This document shows, piece after piece, positions 42,945 through 51,844 of a stretch of DNA of 58,683 nucleotides. The notes under the pieces are model-generated. The model was not told where the DNA came from. It worked only from the letters and a program-made list of their open reading frames with translations, and searched no databases. The position numbers and the translations under genes are program-made. Each line of letters starts with the position of its first letter. The first letter of the stretch is position 1. This DNA comes from Candidatus Altimarinota bacterium (GTDB lineage Bacteria > Patescibacteriota > Gracilibacteria > BD1-5 > UBA2023), in assembly GCA_023260135.1 (NCBI GenBank), contig JALQWG010000003.1:1-58683 (forward strand), written 5' to 3'.

Positions 42945-44463
42945 GTTTACCAGTATATCAAAAAGACATAAAGTGCAAGTGTTGTATTACAATGACCTAC
43001 TCTGAAGTGGGCAGGCACTCAGTGACTTTGTGCACTCTGATAAAAATATACCGGAAGAGGCTGTAGATCTAGCAAGAATACAAACTGGATCAAATTGAAT
43101 TACCAAGAAACTAAAAGGAACTCTGCATGACATCTATACAATACCAAAATTCGAGGATTTATCAGATATTATTGAGTTTATAAAGACGCTCGAGGGAGAA
43201 ACATGAAAAAGCCATACTGAGTGGAAAGAGGGTGTTATACGTGACCTGGTATTAGCATACACTCTTGCTGTAAAATATCTAAAGAAAGAGGGGTATTATG
43301 TCCCCAAGATGGGAGGTGACCCAAAAAATAGTACTGAACTCCTAAGGATAGCCCATAAATGAGAAAAATTCACAAGTCCAAAAGATAGAATATGATATTG
43401 CACACTATTAAAAGAAGTTCTATGATTCTTTAGAATTATACGATTCAAAGACTTTACCGTAGATTATGGAACATGAATCATTGATTTACGAAATAAGGAC
43501 TTTATTAAAAGTATTATGGATATTTTTAATTCGGATAGATTCTACTATAATTGAGACAACACAGTCAGATACAGTAATGAATCTGCAGAAATGCGAGGAA
43601 CAATAATAGAAGATGGAATGGAAGTGCCTATATATGCTGGATTTGATGTAAAAACAATAGATGCTGTTATCGAAAAGATGGATGGGCAAGAAAAATATAA
43701 TCTCCCAGAAGCTTTTAGCGATATTCATAGAATGCGAATAGAGGTACCAAATTTAGACGGCATACTAAGGATTTGAAAAATTCTTTTTGAAGAGTTCTGA
43801 TGACTTGAGGTTGAAAATGTAGGATGACTACTCTCTGAAGAAGATATAAGTAGCTATTCAGAGCAGTTTCTAACAACTGAAAGAACACAAGCATATAAGA
43901 TAGCCCTCTTAAATACCTTGGTAAAAAATGCGGGGAAGAAAAAGGCCTATAGCGAAGACAGAAAAGAACTGAAACTAAAATGATGAAAACCACCGATTGA
44001 AATACAGATTGTCCTTGTAAATAATCATAATGAGACGGGATATGCACATCATGATATCTACAAGATAAGAAGAAAGATAGCAGCAAAGATTCGTAGACAT
44101 TGATGGATATGATCAAATTGAATTAACACAATCATATCCATGGTATTTGAAAATAATAGACTAAAAAATAAATGAGCCCTTACTATACCATTTACCGAAG
44201 AGCAGATTAGGGAACACATTGTTTGATTAAAGTGATTCTTGATACCTATAAGATGAGCAAGTGAATGAGAACATAAATGAGATATGAAGAAGCTCCGGAT
44301 TAATCACTGGACAACAAAAGAAGTATTAGAAAAGTACTCCCATAATTATCCGGAAGCTACAAAAAAAGATCCAGTATCAGTACTTCTAGAAGATGCAAAT
44401 ACTGGTTTTAGAAGCTTAGTCTGAATTAGTCAACTATACAATGCCTCCTCATCCACCCGTTAA
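42943..44463 (+). CDS. divergent RelA/SpoT-like nucleotidyltransferase fold protein
   Basis: A 506-residue protein, continuous only with UGA as Gly. Residues about 215-270 (VKTIDAVIEKM, then AFSDIHRMRIEV) resemble the synthetase segment with the DxxGxR pattern. Residues about 350-385 (PPIEIQIVLVNNHN, then GYAHHDIYKIRRK) resemble the EIQIRT...H..YK end of RelA_SpoT domains. If correct it would make or relate to (p)ppGpp-like signals, or be a toxic alarmone synthetase. It uses more TTA, ATA and AGA codons than its neighbours. The start codon overlaps that of murD; its 3' end overlaps murI by 38 bp. The gene is likely real; the family call is tentative. Confidence 0.55.
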
Positions 44464-45112
44464 ACCGCTTCGCAGCCTCAAACCCCGGATCGATAATATC
44501 TGGGGTTTTTGTATGGTGTACCTCTGTCCAGATATTATCGATAGATGTACGAATCAGCGGGTAGTGTGTACATCCGAGCACGAGTGCCTCGATATCATGA
44601 GAGAATCGAGAGAGGTACTCTCTGAGAAGTATATCAATAGCCTCTCCCATCATGATCCCCTGTTCGATCAGTGGGACAAGCCCTGGAGCACCCACCTCCT
44701 CTACGATGACGCTATCATCGAGGATGTGTACTCGCTCCTTATACATACGCGTACGGACAGTTGCTTCTGTCGCGAGAACTCAGATTTTTTTGTATCCACC
44801 ATCGACGACAGCCTCAGCTCATGGGACTGTCACACCGAGGATATGTCGTCCGACGAATACCTGTTGCTGCATAGGACGGAGGGCATGGACACTCGCAGTA
44901 TTACATGCGAGTATCACTATATCTGCTCATCGGTCGAAGAGCCTCTGGACTCCTGTATATGTCAGTTCACATATCTCACTATCACTACGATCGCCATATG
45001 GAGCATGCTCCCTATCCATCTCGAGTATCATCGTAATATCTGGAAACTCTTTTTGAAAAGCATCCATAACTACCTGTCACCCGAGTCCAGAATCAAAAAA
45101 TCAGAGAATCAT
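44426..45112 (-). CDS. murI: glutamate racemase
   Basis: It makes D-glutamate, the substrate of MurD. The 228-residue enzyme has GFFDSGLGGQVVMDA, the catalytic Cys in ILACNTASVHALR and the second Cys in LVLGCTHYPLI near 180. The second Gly of DSGLGG is TGA-encoded. The family is usually 250-270 residues, so this one is compact; its His/Tyr-poor C-terminus may be trimmed. Stop TAA at 44426. Confidence 0.93.
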
Positions 45113-45139
45113 TGAAAATAATTGGAATAATGGTATACT
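45112..45139 (+). promoter_or_regulatory. promoter of the MraZ-like gene
   Basis: TTGAAA (45112-45117), 16-bp spacer, TATACT (45134-45139), 44 bases before the ATG at 45184. Confidence 0.55.
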
Positions 45140-45183
45140 GACTAACAATAGCTTTTTTTAAAATAAAATCAATCAAAACAACT

Positions 45184-45594
45184 ATGACTGAGAGTCTTTT
45201 ACAAGATACATCACTCAAGCTTGAATGAATACATAAAATTACAGTTGATGATAAAAAACGAATTAAAATTCCAAATACATGGCTAGCGTTACTTAAGCCA
45301 TGAATGAGTATTCAAATAATGAATGCCTGAGCATATTTTATACTCACCTCAGAGACTAAAATTGATGAGCCTGATATAATAGTAGTATCCCATAAGATAA
45401 GTCATGACGGAAGATTGTTACTTGGAGAGAAACTAAGAAAATTTTTTGATATTGAACTATGAAAAAGTGTTGTCCTCATAGGAAAGTGAAATCATATAGA
45501 ATTATACACAAATATGGATAATTTTGAAAATGCCTTGCGACGATCTCAGAATGCGGTAAGAAACTTTCAAGCAAGATTATTATGAATAATATAA
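45184..45594 (+). CDS. MraZ-like protein with two SpoVT-AbrB-type domains
   Basis: A 136-residue protein with two similar halves: HKITVDDKKRIKIPNTWLAL (about 17-36) and HDGRLLLGEKLRKFFDIELG (about 75-94), then VVLIGKGNHIELYT. The second half closely follows MraZ (DGRxxIPxxLR....vvlvG.gnhfEiW). MraZ binds repeats upstream of division genes. Here it is isolated, next to murI rather than heading rsmH-ftsL. It ends in UGA-Gly, Ile, Ile then TAA. The length is close to MraZ (about 145). Confidence 0.65.
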
Positions 45595-45624
45595 AAATCC
45601 CCCAGACTTCTCTAGGGGATTTTT
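45593..45624. terminator. bidirectional terminator between the MraZ-like gene and secD
   Basis: AAAAATCCCC (45593-45602) and GGGGATTTTT (45615-45624), between two convergent genes. Confidence 0.85.
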
Positions 45625-45633
45625 ATATAGTAA

Positions 45634-47322
45634 TTACTTTCCTTCTCCGACGAACATCTTAGTATTTTTTGCCATATATTTCCCTACTACCTCGATGAGT
45701 ACACGTGATACCCACATAGCCGTAAAGAGTGAGAGGACGATACCGAGACCGAGCATGAGACCGAATCCCTTGATCATAGAGATACCTACGAGGAAGAGGA
45801 TAGTAGCAGAGACAAGTGATGTCACATGAGAGTCCCAGATAGCAGTCCATGACTTATCAAAACCTATATGGATAGCGCGATCGAGGTTGTTCCCTTCACG
45901 GAGAGCCTCACGCATGCGCTCGAATATGAGGATATTGGCATCGATAGCGAGACCGATAGAGAGGATAACACCAGCGATAGATGCGAGGGTGAGAACAGGA
46001 CCGAAGAGCTTCACAAGTGCTATGAGGAATACCGTATATGCCACGAGAGCAACACCAGCGAGGAGTCCACTCACACGATAGTACACTGTGAGGAATACTA
46101 CGATTGCTGCGAGCCCGATGAGTCCAGCCATGAGTATCTCACGGAGCGCATGAGAACCAATCTTGGCATCGATAGTACGTTCAGATGTGAGGTATATAGG
46201 TGCTGGCACGATACCTGTAGTGATATTGCTTGCGAGCTCCTTGGCTGATGCGATAGTGTAGTCACCAGTGATGACTGCACGTCCATCAGGGATAACTGAC
46301 TGGATAGTAGGAGCCGTGAGTGCCTGACCACCAACATAGATAGCGAGAGGTTTTCCGAGGAGACGCTTGGTGATATCAGCAAATATTGCTTTACCTTCGT
46401 CGTTGAAGAGGAGTTCTACCTGTGGTTGACCTGCCTGGTTAAATGTAGCAGCCGCAGATACAAGGTATTGATCATTGAGCACCTTGCCATCGGCAGTGAG
46501 TGCAGGAGTCCATGCAGATGGACGCTCGTCGATGAAGAGTACTGAGTATTGGTACTCTCCTGTTCCTGTACGAGACTGGAGTTCCACCACTGCATATCCT
46601 GGATTCCCTGTGAGTACAGGATTCCCCTCTGCATCTGTAGAGAGTGAGACATTACCCTGAGTGTTTACGACACCAGTACGATATGGAAAAGACGATACAG
46701 CATCAACTCCAGAGAATGATGCTTCTGGAGGAAGTGCACCAGTACTCGAGAGGAATAATACATTCTCATACTGATCACGATACTTCTGTCCAACAGTGAC
46801 GAATGGAGTTGTCTCGAGTTCCTTCACTGCTGCCTCTGCGAGGAGACGACGCTCGAGCTTATCTTCTTCTGTGATTGTTTTCTTTTCTTCCTTGAATTCG
46901 AGTTTTACCACCTTACCGATAGTAGCCTTGGCATTCGCGATATCCTCACGACTCTTTTTTTCTTTTTCATCCTCAGATATATCACCATAGTCCTTGGTTG
47001 GGATCTGTACGATGATATGTGTATCAGCACCATAGTTCGCTGTCTGGATAGTTGGTTCTGCGAGTCCAAGTGAGTTCACACGACGATCGATAATTGCCTT
47101 GAGTCACTCGATGATAGTAGTTTTATCATTGGCACCGGTACCAGTGAGCGAGTCAAAATCCACCTTGTAATCGAGCTCCACACCACCCTGGAGATCGAGA
47201 CCGAGAGTATACGGTTTAGATAGGAGTGGGATATCAAATCCCATCTTGTCCCATGGGAGAATATAGAGTCCAGAGAGGACGATGAGCGTGAGCGCCATAG
47301 CTACGCGGTATGAGAGCTTCAT
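45634..47322 (-). CDS. secD: protein translocase subunit SecD
   Basis: SecD uses the proton gradient to help pull proteins through SecYEG. The 562-residue protein has the N-terminal helix (VAMALTLIVLSGLYILP), then TLGLDLQGGVELDYKVD, the large periplasmic domain (about 70-380), and C-terminal helices with GLAIDANILIFERMREALREG, in part, and DSHVTSLVSATILFLVG. One UGA (47101-47108 region, IEGLKAI) splits it in the standard code. SecF does not follow; a terminator does. Confidence 0.95.
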
Positions 47323-47354
47323 AATTCGGATGAATAAGTTATAGAATTGGGCAG

Positions 47355-47382
47355 ATTATAGAAAAAATACAGCATTTTGCAA
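47355..47382 (-). promoter_or_regulatory. promoter of secD
   Basis: Minus strand TTGCAA (plus 47377-47382), 16-bp spacer, TATAAT (plus 47355-47360), about 32 bases before the ATG. Confidence 0.65.
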
Positions 47383-47391
47383 GGCAACTTT

Positions 47392-47420
47392 TTGCACAAA
47401 ATAAAAAAATATGCTAGTCT
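47392..47420 (+). promoter_or_regulatory. possible promoter of the HD-domain gene
   Basis: TTGCAC (47392-47397), 17-bp spacer and a weak TAGTCT -10 (47415-47420), 23 bases before the ATG. Confidence 0.35.
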
Positions 47421-47443
47421 AGATATGATACTAATAAAACCCT

Positions 47444-48073
47444 ATGAACATCGTCGAACTCGCTCGGACATATACGGGCTCCATACTCGAATCATGCAAA
47501 AACTATCCATACCACAACCCTCGCCACACAGAAGGTGTTTTTAACCGAGCAACCTATCTCGCTATGGCAGAATGAGTCGAGTGAGAAGATCTCGAGGATC
47601 TCCAGCTCGCATGCTTATTTCATGACACAGGCTTCTCAGAACAATATCAGAAAAACGAACACATCGGCGCTCGTATAGCTCGCAAGTGGCTCACCGAACA
47701 AGGGCATACAGAAGAGAGGATAGAAAAAATCGAGTGAATCATCATGGCGACGGTACTTTTTTCGAAGCCAAAAACACACCTCGAGAAGATCATCCAAGAC
47801 GCCGACCTCGACAATATCGGAACCAAGGAGGAATTCTTCTACTCACAGAGACTCCTCGAGGAGATACGTATGATCTGACATATGGAGACATCTGACTGCT
47901 CATATTGGCAGTTCGTCTACACGCTCCTCACCAAGTACAAGTTCCATACCAAGACCGCCAAAAACGAACGCCATGATCAGCAGGTCCTCGATATCGAACA
48001 CCTAGAGAAGTTCCTCACTATGATGGGCTGCGAAGTCCCTCGTCAGGAAAAAGACAACATGCATCAGATATAA
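47444..48073 (+). CDS. HD-domain phosphohydrolase
   Basis: A 209-residue protein with HD-superfamily metal ligands: YHNPRHTEGVFNRA near 22, LACLFHDTGF (the HD pair) near 57, EHIGARIA near 73 and IIQDADLDNIG near 118. Such proteins hydrolyse phosphate esters, often of nucleotides; the substrate is not shown. UGA codons at AEGVEGED and elsewhere. It stands alone between a divergent secD and the convergent toxin array, with its own terminator. Confidence 0.85.
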
Positions 48074-48101
48074 AAAATCCCTCCGGAATGGAGGGGTTTT
48101 T
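48072..48101 (+). terminator. terminator after the HD-domain gene
   Basis: ATCCCTCC and GGAGGGGTTTTT arms, overlapping the TAA. Confidence 0.8.
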
Positions 48102-48108
48102 ATTAATT

Positions 48109-48414
48109 CTAGAATCTAATTGCCTTTCTGGCTGTATCCATAGTTCTTGCAGCTCACATATATGAGAGGGTTGCCGCATCACGAGCTCGTGCAGAGTTTG
48201 TCTGAACTTTTTCCATTATGGTACCAATATCAGGTAATTGTGTAGATATTATTGGAACAGGAGGAGTTTTTGACGTCTTAAATCATGTATCATGTCATTC
48301 AGGATATGGCCAATTAGAGCTCATTGATCAGGATGGGGTATCCATTGGACTGGAAAATGAATCTCCGAATTTACACAAAACAGAAACACTGACCCCATAA
48401 TTCACAGTAAACAT
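48109..48414 (-). CDS. small hypothetical protein at the end of the Rhs array
   Basis: A 101-residue frame open only with UGA as Gly, from ATG 48414 to TAG 48109. It begins MFTVNYGVSVSVLCKFGDSF, has a Pro/Thr-rich middle (KTSKTPPVPIISTQLPDIG) and a basic, Ala-rich end (ARDAATLSYMGAARTMDTAR). I do not recognise it. GC content is higher than in the immunity-like genes upstream. The nearest plus-strand frame (48218-48400) is less convincing. The last gene of the minus-strand array, or an independent small gene. Confidence 0.4.
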
Positions 48415-48516
48415 AAGCAAGATGGTTACAAAATCTGAACAAGTTTATTGTACGAGAATTTTGTAGAATGCAAGTGAAAAGTAGAGAAAAACTCTGTGTT
48501 ATATCCTGTAACTCAT

Positions 48517-48846
48517 CTATACAGACATCAGCATCATAAAAAATAAATAACCTACTCAAAATATCATACAACCAAATACTACACTTATACCATAAGATAT
48601 GTATTGATGTTTATTTCTAAGAATATATGTATACATAAAAACCAGTGTTCATCTAATTATCAAATGTATAATAGCAAGAGAAAAGATATCTAATTTATTG
48701 ATATAACTCAAATCAATTATTTGGAAGATGTTTAGATGTCAAAGGGCAAAAAAGTTAAATATGAAATGTATCTCAAGGTCTAACAAGAACTCCAGTGGTG
48801 CAGTAAAGGACAAAAATCACAATAAAATAGCTGAAGGCAGTAACAA
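48517..48846 (-). CDS. putative small membrane protein, TTG start
   Basis: An open frame of 109 codons, hydrophobic throughout, with about three or four membrane helices (LLPSAILLGFLSF, IHFIFNFFAL, SLAIIHLIIRGTLVFMYTY, VVFGCMIFGVGYLFFMML). UGA is read as Gly in LLGFL, RGTL and FGVG. No ATG precedes these helices in frame, so the TTG at 48846 is my best start; ATT or ATA further up is possible. It lies just downstream of the likely immunity gene of the third cassette and may be a leftover immunity gene. Confidence 0.35.
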
Positions 48847-48908
48847 TACTATTAGATAATTACAAATAAAATTTAACTTAAAATTATTTTTTATTAAGGT
48901 CATATAAG

Positions 48909-49244
48909 TTATATTTGAGTAAAGATTAGTACCATAAAAGAGACAGCCAGATAAAGAATTGTTCAACTCAAATAATACCATGTAAAAGGAATTTTCTTAC
49001 CCTTTAATAAGAAGTATCCATAGACTATCAATTCAGCTATCAAAACCAATAGTACTAAAGCAGTTACTAGAATCCAAGAATTAAAAAGTAAATCTAAGTA
49101 GGTATTCTTGATATTATTTAAGGCAATATCTTGGAACCTATAATCCCAAAGATATCTATCTAATAATAACTGTGGAATAAAAAATAAAAATGAAAAGAAA
49201 GAGATTGTGGCTGATATTGGTAATTTTTTAATAAAATTAAACAT
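48909..49244 (-). CDS. small membrane protein, likely immunity to Rhs cassette 3
   Basis: A 111-residue protein with four hydrophobic segments (ATISFFSFLFFIPQLLL, ILVTALVLLVLIAELIVYGY, TILYLAVSFMVLIF). Start ATG 49244 (MFNFIKKLPIS), 29 bp after the stop of the toxin-like cassette; one UGA (LSGTILY). In polymorphic toxin loci the gene directly after a toxin domain is normally its immunity partner, and membrane proteins are common in that role. The family is not recognised. Confidence 0.6.
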
Positions 49245-49272
49245 AGAAATAAATAAAAAAGTAGAAAAATAT

Positions 49273-49923
49273 TTAGAATCAAGTAATCCTTGTGAAATAT
49301 GGTGTAGTATCATTTATTCAATTTCCCCATTCCCAGTATGGTTTTATGTCATACTCTGTATGCTTACCTACTTCATCAGGACTAAAGAAATTATAGGTTC
49401 ATAGATCTCTTATATCTGAAACGGTATTTCATTCAGAATCAAAAACAATTTCTTTATGTCAGTCTATGCTAACAAATTTTAAATTCTTACTTCCTTCAGG
49501 GGCTTTATTTTGATGATATCTCGATTTCCCATCACTAAGTTGATTCCATTTATTCCTAGCCTCCTCATCATTATTTGGAACATCATTACCAGTATTCCAT
49601 TTATTCCTCGCATAGTGTAACTCCCTAGCATAGTTTCATTTTTTGTTGTATTCTTCGAGGAGTTTTTCCTTGGTTTCTGTATCTGCTAGTACGAATCACA
49701 TATCGAATTTTCAGCTATTGTTATATATTTTGGATTTTACTGCCCTATATTCATCATATGCAACTATGAATGCTTTTGCCGCGAGTCAGAATATATCCAC
49801 ATAATTCAATGGACTATTTGCCACATACGTATACAGATTCACTTGATCTCGTTGTCCTATAGGATCTCTAGAGATGAACTTCCCTGTACTAGGATCATAA
49901 TATCGAGCTCTGAGAAAATACAA
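49273..49923 (-). pseudogene. displaced Rhs C-terminal cassette 3 (no start codon)
   Basis: The frame begins with the Rhs core signature LYFLRARYYDPSTGKFISRD, then YTYVANSPLNYVD and a distinct C-terminal domain of about 165 residues: RYHQNKAPEGSKNLKFVSID, in part, then FDSEGNTVSD, LGTYNF and YDIKPYWEWGN. The last part resembles a conserved C-terminal region found in other Rhs-type toxins, as far as I recall, but I cannot name the activity. An in-frame TAA at 49945-49947 and the lack of an ATG leave it untranslated unless recombined onto a full Rhs gene. UGA codons are present, so it was shaped in this code. Confidence 0.75.
49823..49923. repeat. 101-bp direct repeat, copy 1 (Rhs core junction)
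   Basis: Differs at three positions from 50769-50869. Both copies encode the end of the Rhs core on the minus strand and mark where the toxin domains diverge. Confidence 0.85.
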
Positions 49924-49933
49924 TCATATTCTA

Positions 49934-50179
49934 CTATTTTTTATTTATAACATTTCCATAAAGGTATTTTTTTAGGATTAGATTAAGTGGCACAATTAAA
50001 GCAAGAGTTACAATAACTCAACAGATTTGAGATAAAGTGTACTCAAATAGACAATCGTACTGGCATCAATTAAGTTGAGATAGGAGATACGAAAAAGCTT
50101 GTTGAAATATATTATAAAGTACGTATATAAATACCACATTTACAGTAATTGCAATAAAGTGTTTAATAAAAGAATACAT
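49934..50179 (-). CDS. small membrane protein, likely immunity to Rhs cassette 2
   Basis: An 81-residue protein seen only with UGA as Gly (LNGCQYD, ICGVIV). It has two membrane helices (FIAITVNVVFIYVLYNIF, near 8-25, and VIVTLALIVPLNLIL near 55-70). ATG at 50179, six bases after the stop of cassette 2; its TAG ends just upstream of cassette 3. Position and topology suggest immunity function; no family is recognised. Confidence 0.55.
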
Positions 50180-50185
50180 AATTAA

Positions 50186-50905
50186 TTAGTTATGGGATAA
50201 TGACTTTCTAAGTTCTGACTCGGCTAAACTTCGATTTTGATACTCTATTGTATTGGTACTAAGCGCATCTCTAATTAGACTAACTTTCTTCTCTCTATTT
50301 GCTGTGATATATTCTGGATGAATTTTTATACCAGCATCATACCAAATCGAATCTGTATATTCATCAGCATTTGCAATCAATCTGGCATCTCTTCAAGAAT
50401 AGCCTTGTTTCTTTGCATTCTCAATCTCCACATTAAGAAATTGATCTCTTACAATCCATATTGATATTGGACTATTCTCCATATTGAAGCCCGCTAGAAG
50501 GTTTCAAAGATTAGAAGGCTCTACAGGCTCTCAATCAAAGTATACTATTCAATTATTCTTAGCTGCCATTCCAGATATTACTCAATACCTTTTCAGATCG
50601 TATGCACCACCATTTCATGTATTTCGATAAAAGGAGTATGGATTCGTTGCTGTATCTTCTTGGGCTAGGTCAAAAATAAAAATTATTAAATCAGTAACAT
50701 CATATTTTTTGATTAAATTTTGTTTCTCCCCTCCATTCCTATCCACATACTTCATAGGATTGTTCGCTACATACGTATACAGATTCACTTGATCTCTCTG
50801 TCCTATAGGATCTCTAGAGATGAACTTCCCTATACTAGGATCATAATATCGAGCTCTGAGAAAATACAAGTTTATTTCTCTGTCATATTCACGTCAGGTG
50901 AAAAG
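50186..50905 (-). pseudogene. displaced Rhs C-terminal cassette 2 (no start codon)
   Basis: The frame opens right after an in-frame TAA (50906-50908) with FTGREYDREINLYFLRARYY and continues YTYVANNPMKYVDRNGG. A unique C-terminal domain of about 190 residues follows: QNLIKKYDVTDLIIFIFDLA, GVISGMAAKNNGIVYFDGEP and a basic tail ESELRKSLSHN. The domain is not recognised; placement suggests a toxin. Nine or more UGA codons. Homology to the main Rhs gene starts at a 24-bp identical segment (50883-50906 and 52572-52595), the likely recombination edge. Confidence 0.75.
50769..50869. repeat. 101-bp direct repeat, copy 2 (Rhs core junction)
   Basis: See copy 1 at 49823-49923; three mismatches in 101. 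The main Rhs gene carries a more diverged version at about 52459-52560. Confidence 0.85.
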
Positions 50906-50933
50906 TTATATATTTAAAGTATTTTCATATATT

Positions 50934-51332
50934 TTAAATCATAAATAAATCAAAACTAATCTCAGCATTAATATTAGATAAAGTTTTGATATGCTCTTTT
51001 TTAATCCAAATTCAAGGATTTGCATATTTACTGTATATCGGGATATATAACTCAATCCGTAACTCATCGTTATCAAGTTCATTAAAACTCTCTAAGTTAA
51101 TATTTTTTAAAATGTCATTCAAAGACTCTTCCAAATCAATGTAATCATATGACCGCGCCTCAAATTCTATTAGATTTTCTTCAGATAGTTTTTTTACATG
51201 TGGTAATTTATCTCAGATTTTAATAACCTCATTTGAAGGATTAATAAAGAGTGTTTGAAGGTCATCTATAGAATATTTCTTAGAGCCAACCTTCAATATA
51301 TAGATTACTTCAACTTGTTTGTATTTAGCCAT
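50934..51332 (-). CDS. DUF4279-like protein, probable immunity
   Basis: A 132-residue soluble, acidic protein (pattern KQVEVIYILKVGSKKYSIDD, NPSNEVIKIGDKLP, ELRIELYIPIYSKYANPGIW, in part). The layout recalls DUF4279, a family often found as immunity in toxin loci; this is from memory. It follows the first immunity-like gene by 63 bp and precedes cassette 2. It might protect against cassette 2's former carrier or against toxins of kin. Start ATG 51332, stop TAA. Confidence 0.55.
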
Positions 51333-51395
51333 AGTTTAAAAATTATTAATATTATGATAACTATTGAAAAAATATGCCTATACACTGATCCTTGG

Positions 51396-51827
51396 TTAGA
51401 ATGAATCTAAGGCTTCGCCTGTTGAAATAAATCAATCTCGCCATAGTTCCAAGTCTAAAATAACATATTTAATATCTAATTGTTTCTTTTTATATTTGCT
51501 AGTATCTAATAAAGTATCATGCCTGATTTTTGCTAACTTCTTCGTGGAATATATGCCTAAGCACAATATTCTTTCAGTATCTGGCTCACTATACAGTAGT
51601 AAATAGAGTTTTGTCTTTCATAATCTATAAACAAAATTCTTGTCATCATCTATACTTAATTTTGAGACCTTAAATCCGTTTGGGTGAGCCTTGAATCAAT
51701 CCTCATTGCGAGATTTGTATCAAACAATACTATCAACTAGTTCTTTTGAGGAAAATACTCATATAAATTTCTCATTATAGAGATTATATTCAGGATTATA
51801 ATGTGAATGTGTAACTATATATAGCAT
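51396..51827 (-). CDS. probable immunity protein of the main Rhs toxin
   Basis: A 143-residue soluble protein (MLYIVTHSHYNPEYNLYNEK at the start, then KAHPNGFKVSKLSIDDDKNF and YLLLYSEPDTERILCLGIYS). It begins 17 bp after the stop of the Rhs gene, the position of the cognate immunity gene in such loci. UGA codons in FIGVFS, VGYKS, RLGKT and elsewhere. It is AT-rich compared with the Rhs gene. The family is not recognised. Stop TAA. Confidence 0.6.
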
Positions 51828-51844
51828 ATAATAAAAGGTAAAAA

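Noticed and set aside
48218-48400. A plus-strand frame of 60 codons
   Set aside because: The minus-strand frame here is longer and has a better start; neither is certain, so only the minus one is listed, with low confidence.
49823-50869. Direct repeats as a CRISPR array or insertion sequence
   Set aside because: Only two long copies that encode an Rhs protein segment; no transposase, no short regular spacers.
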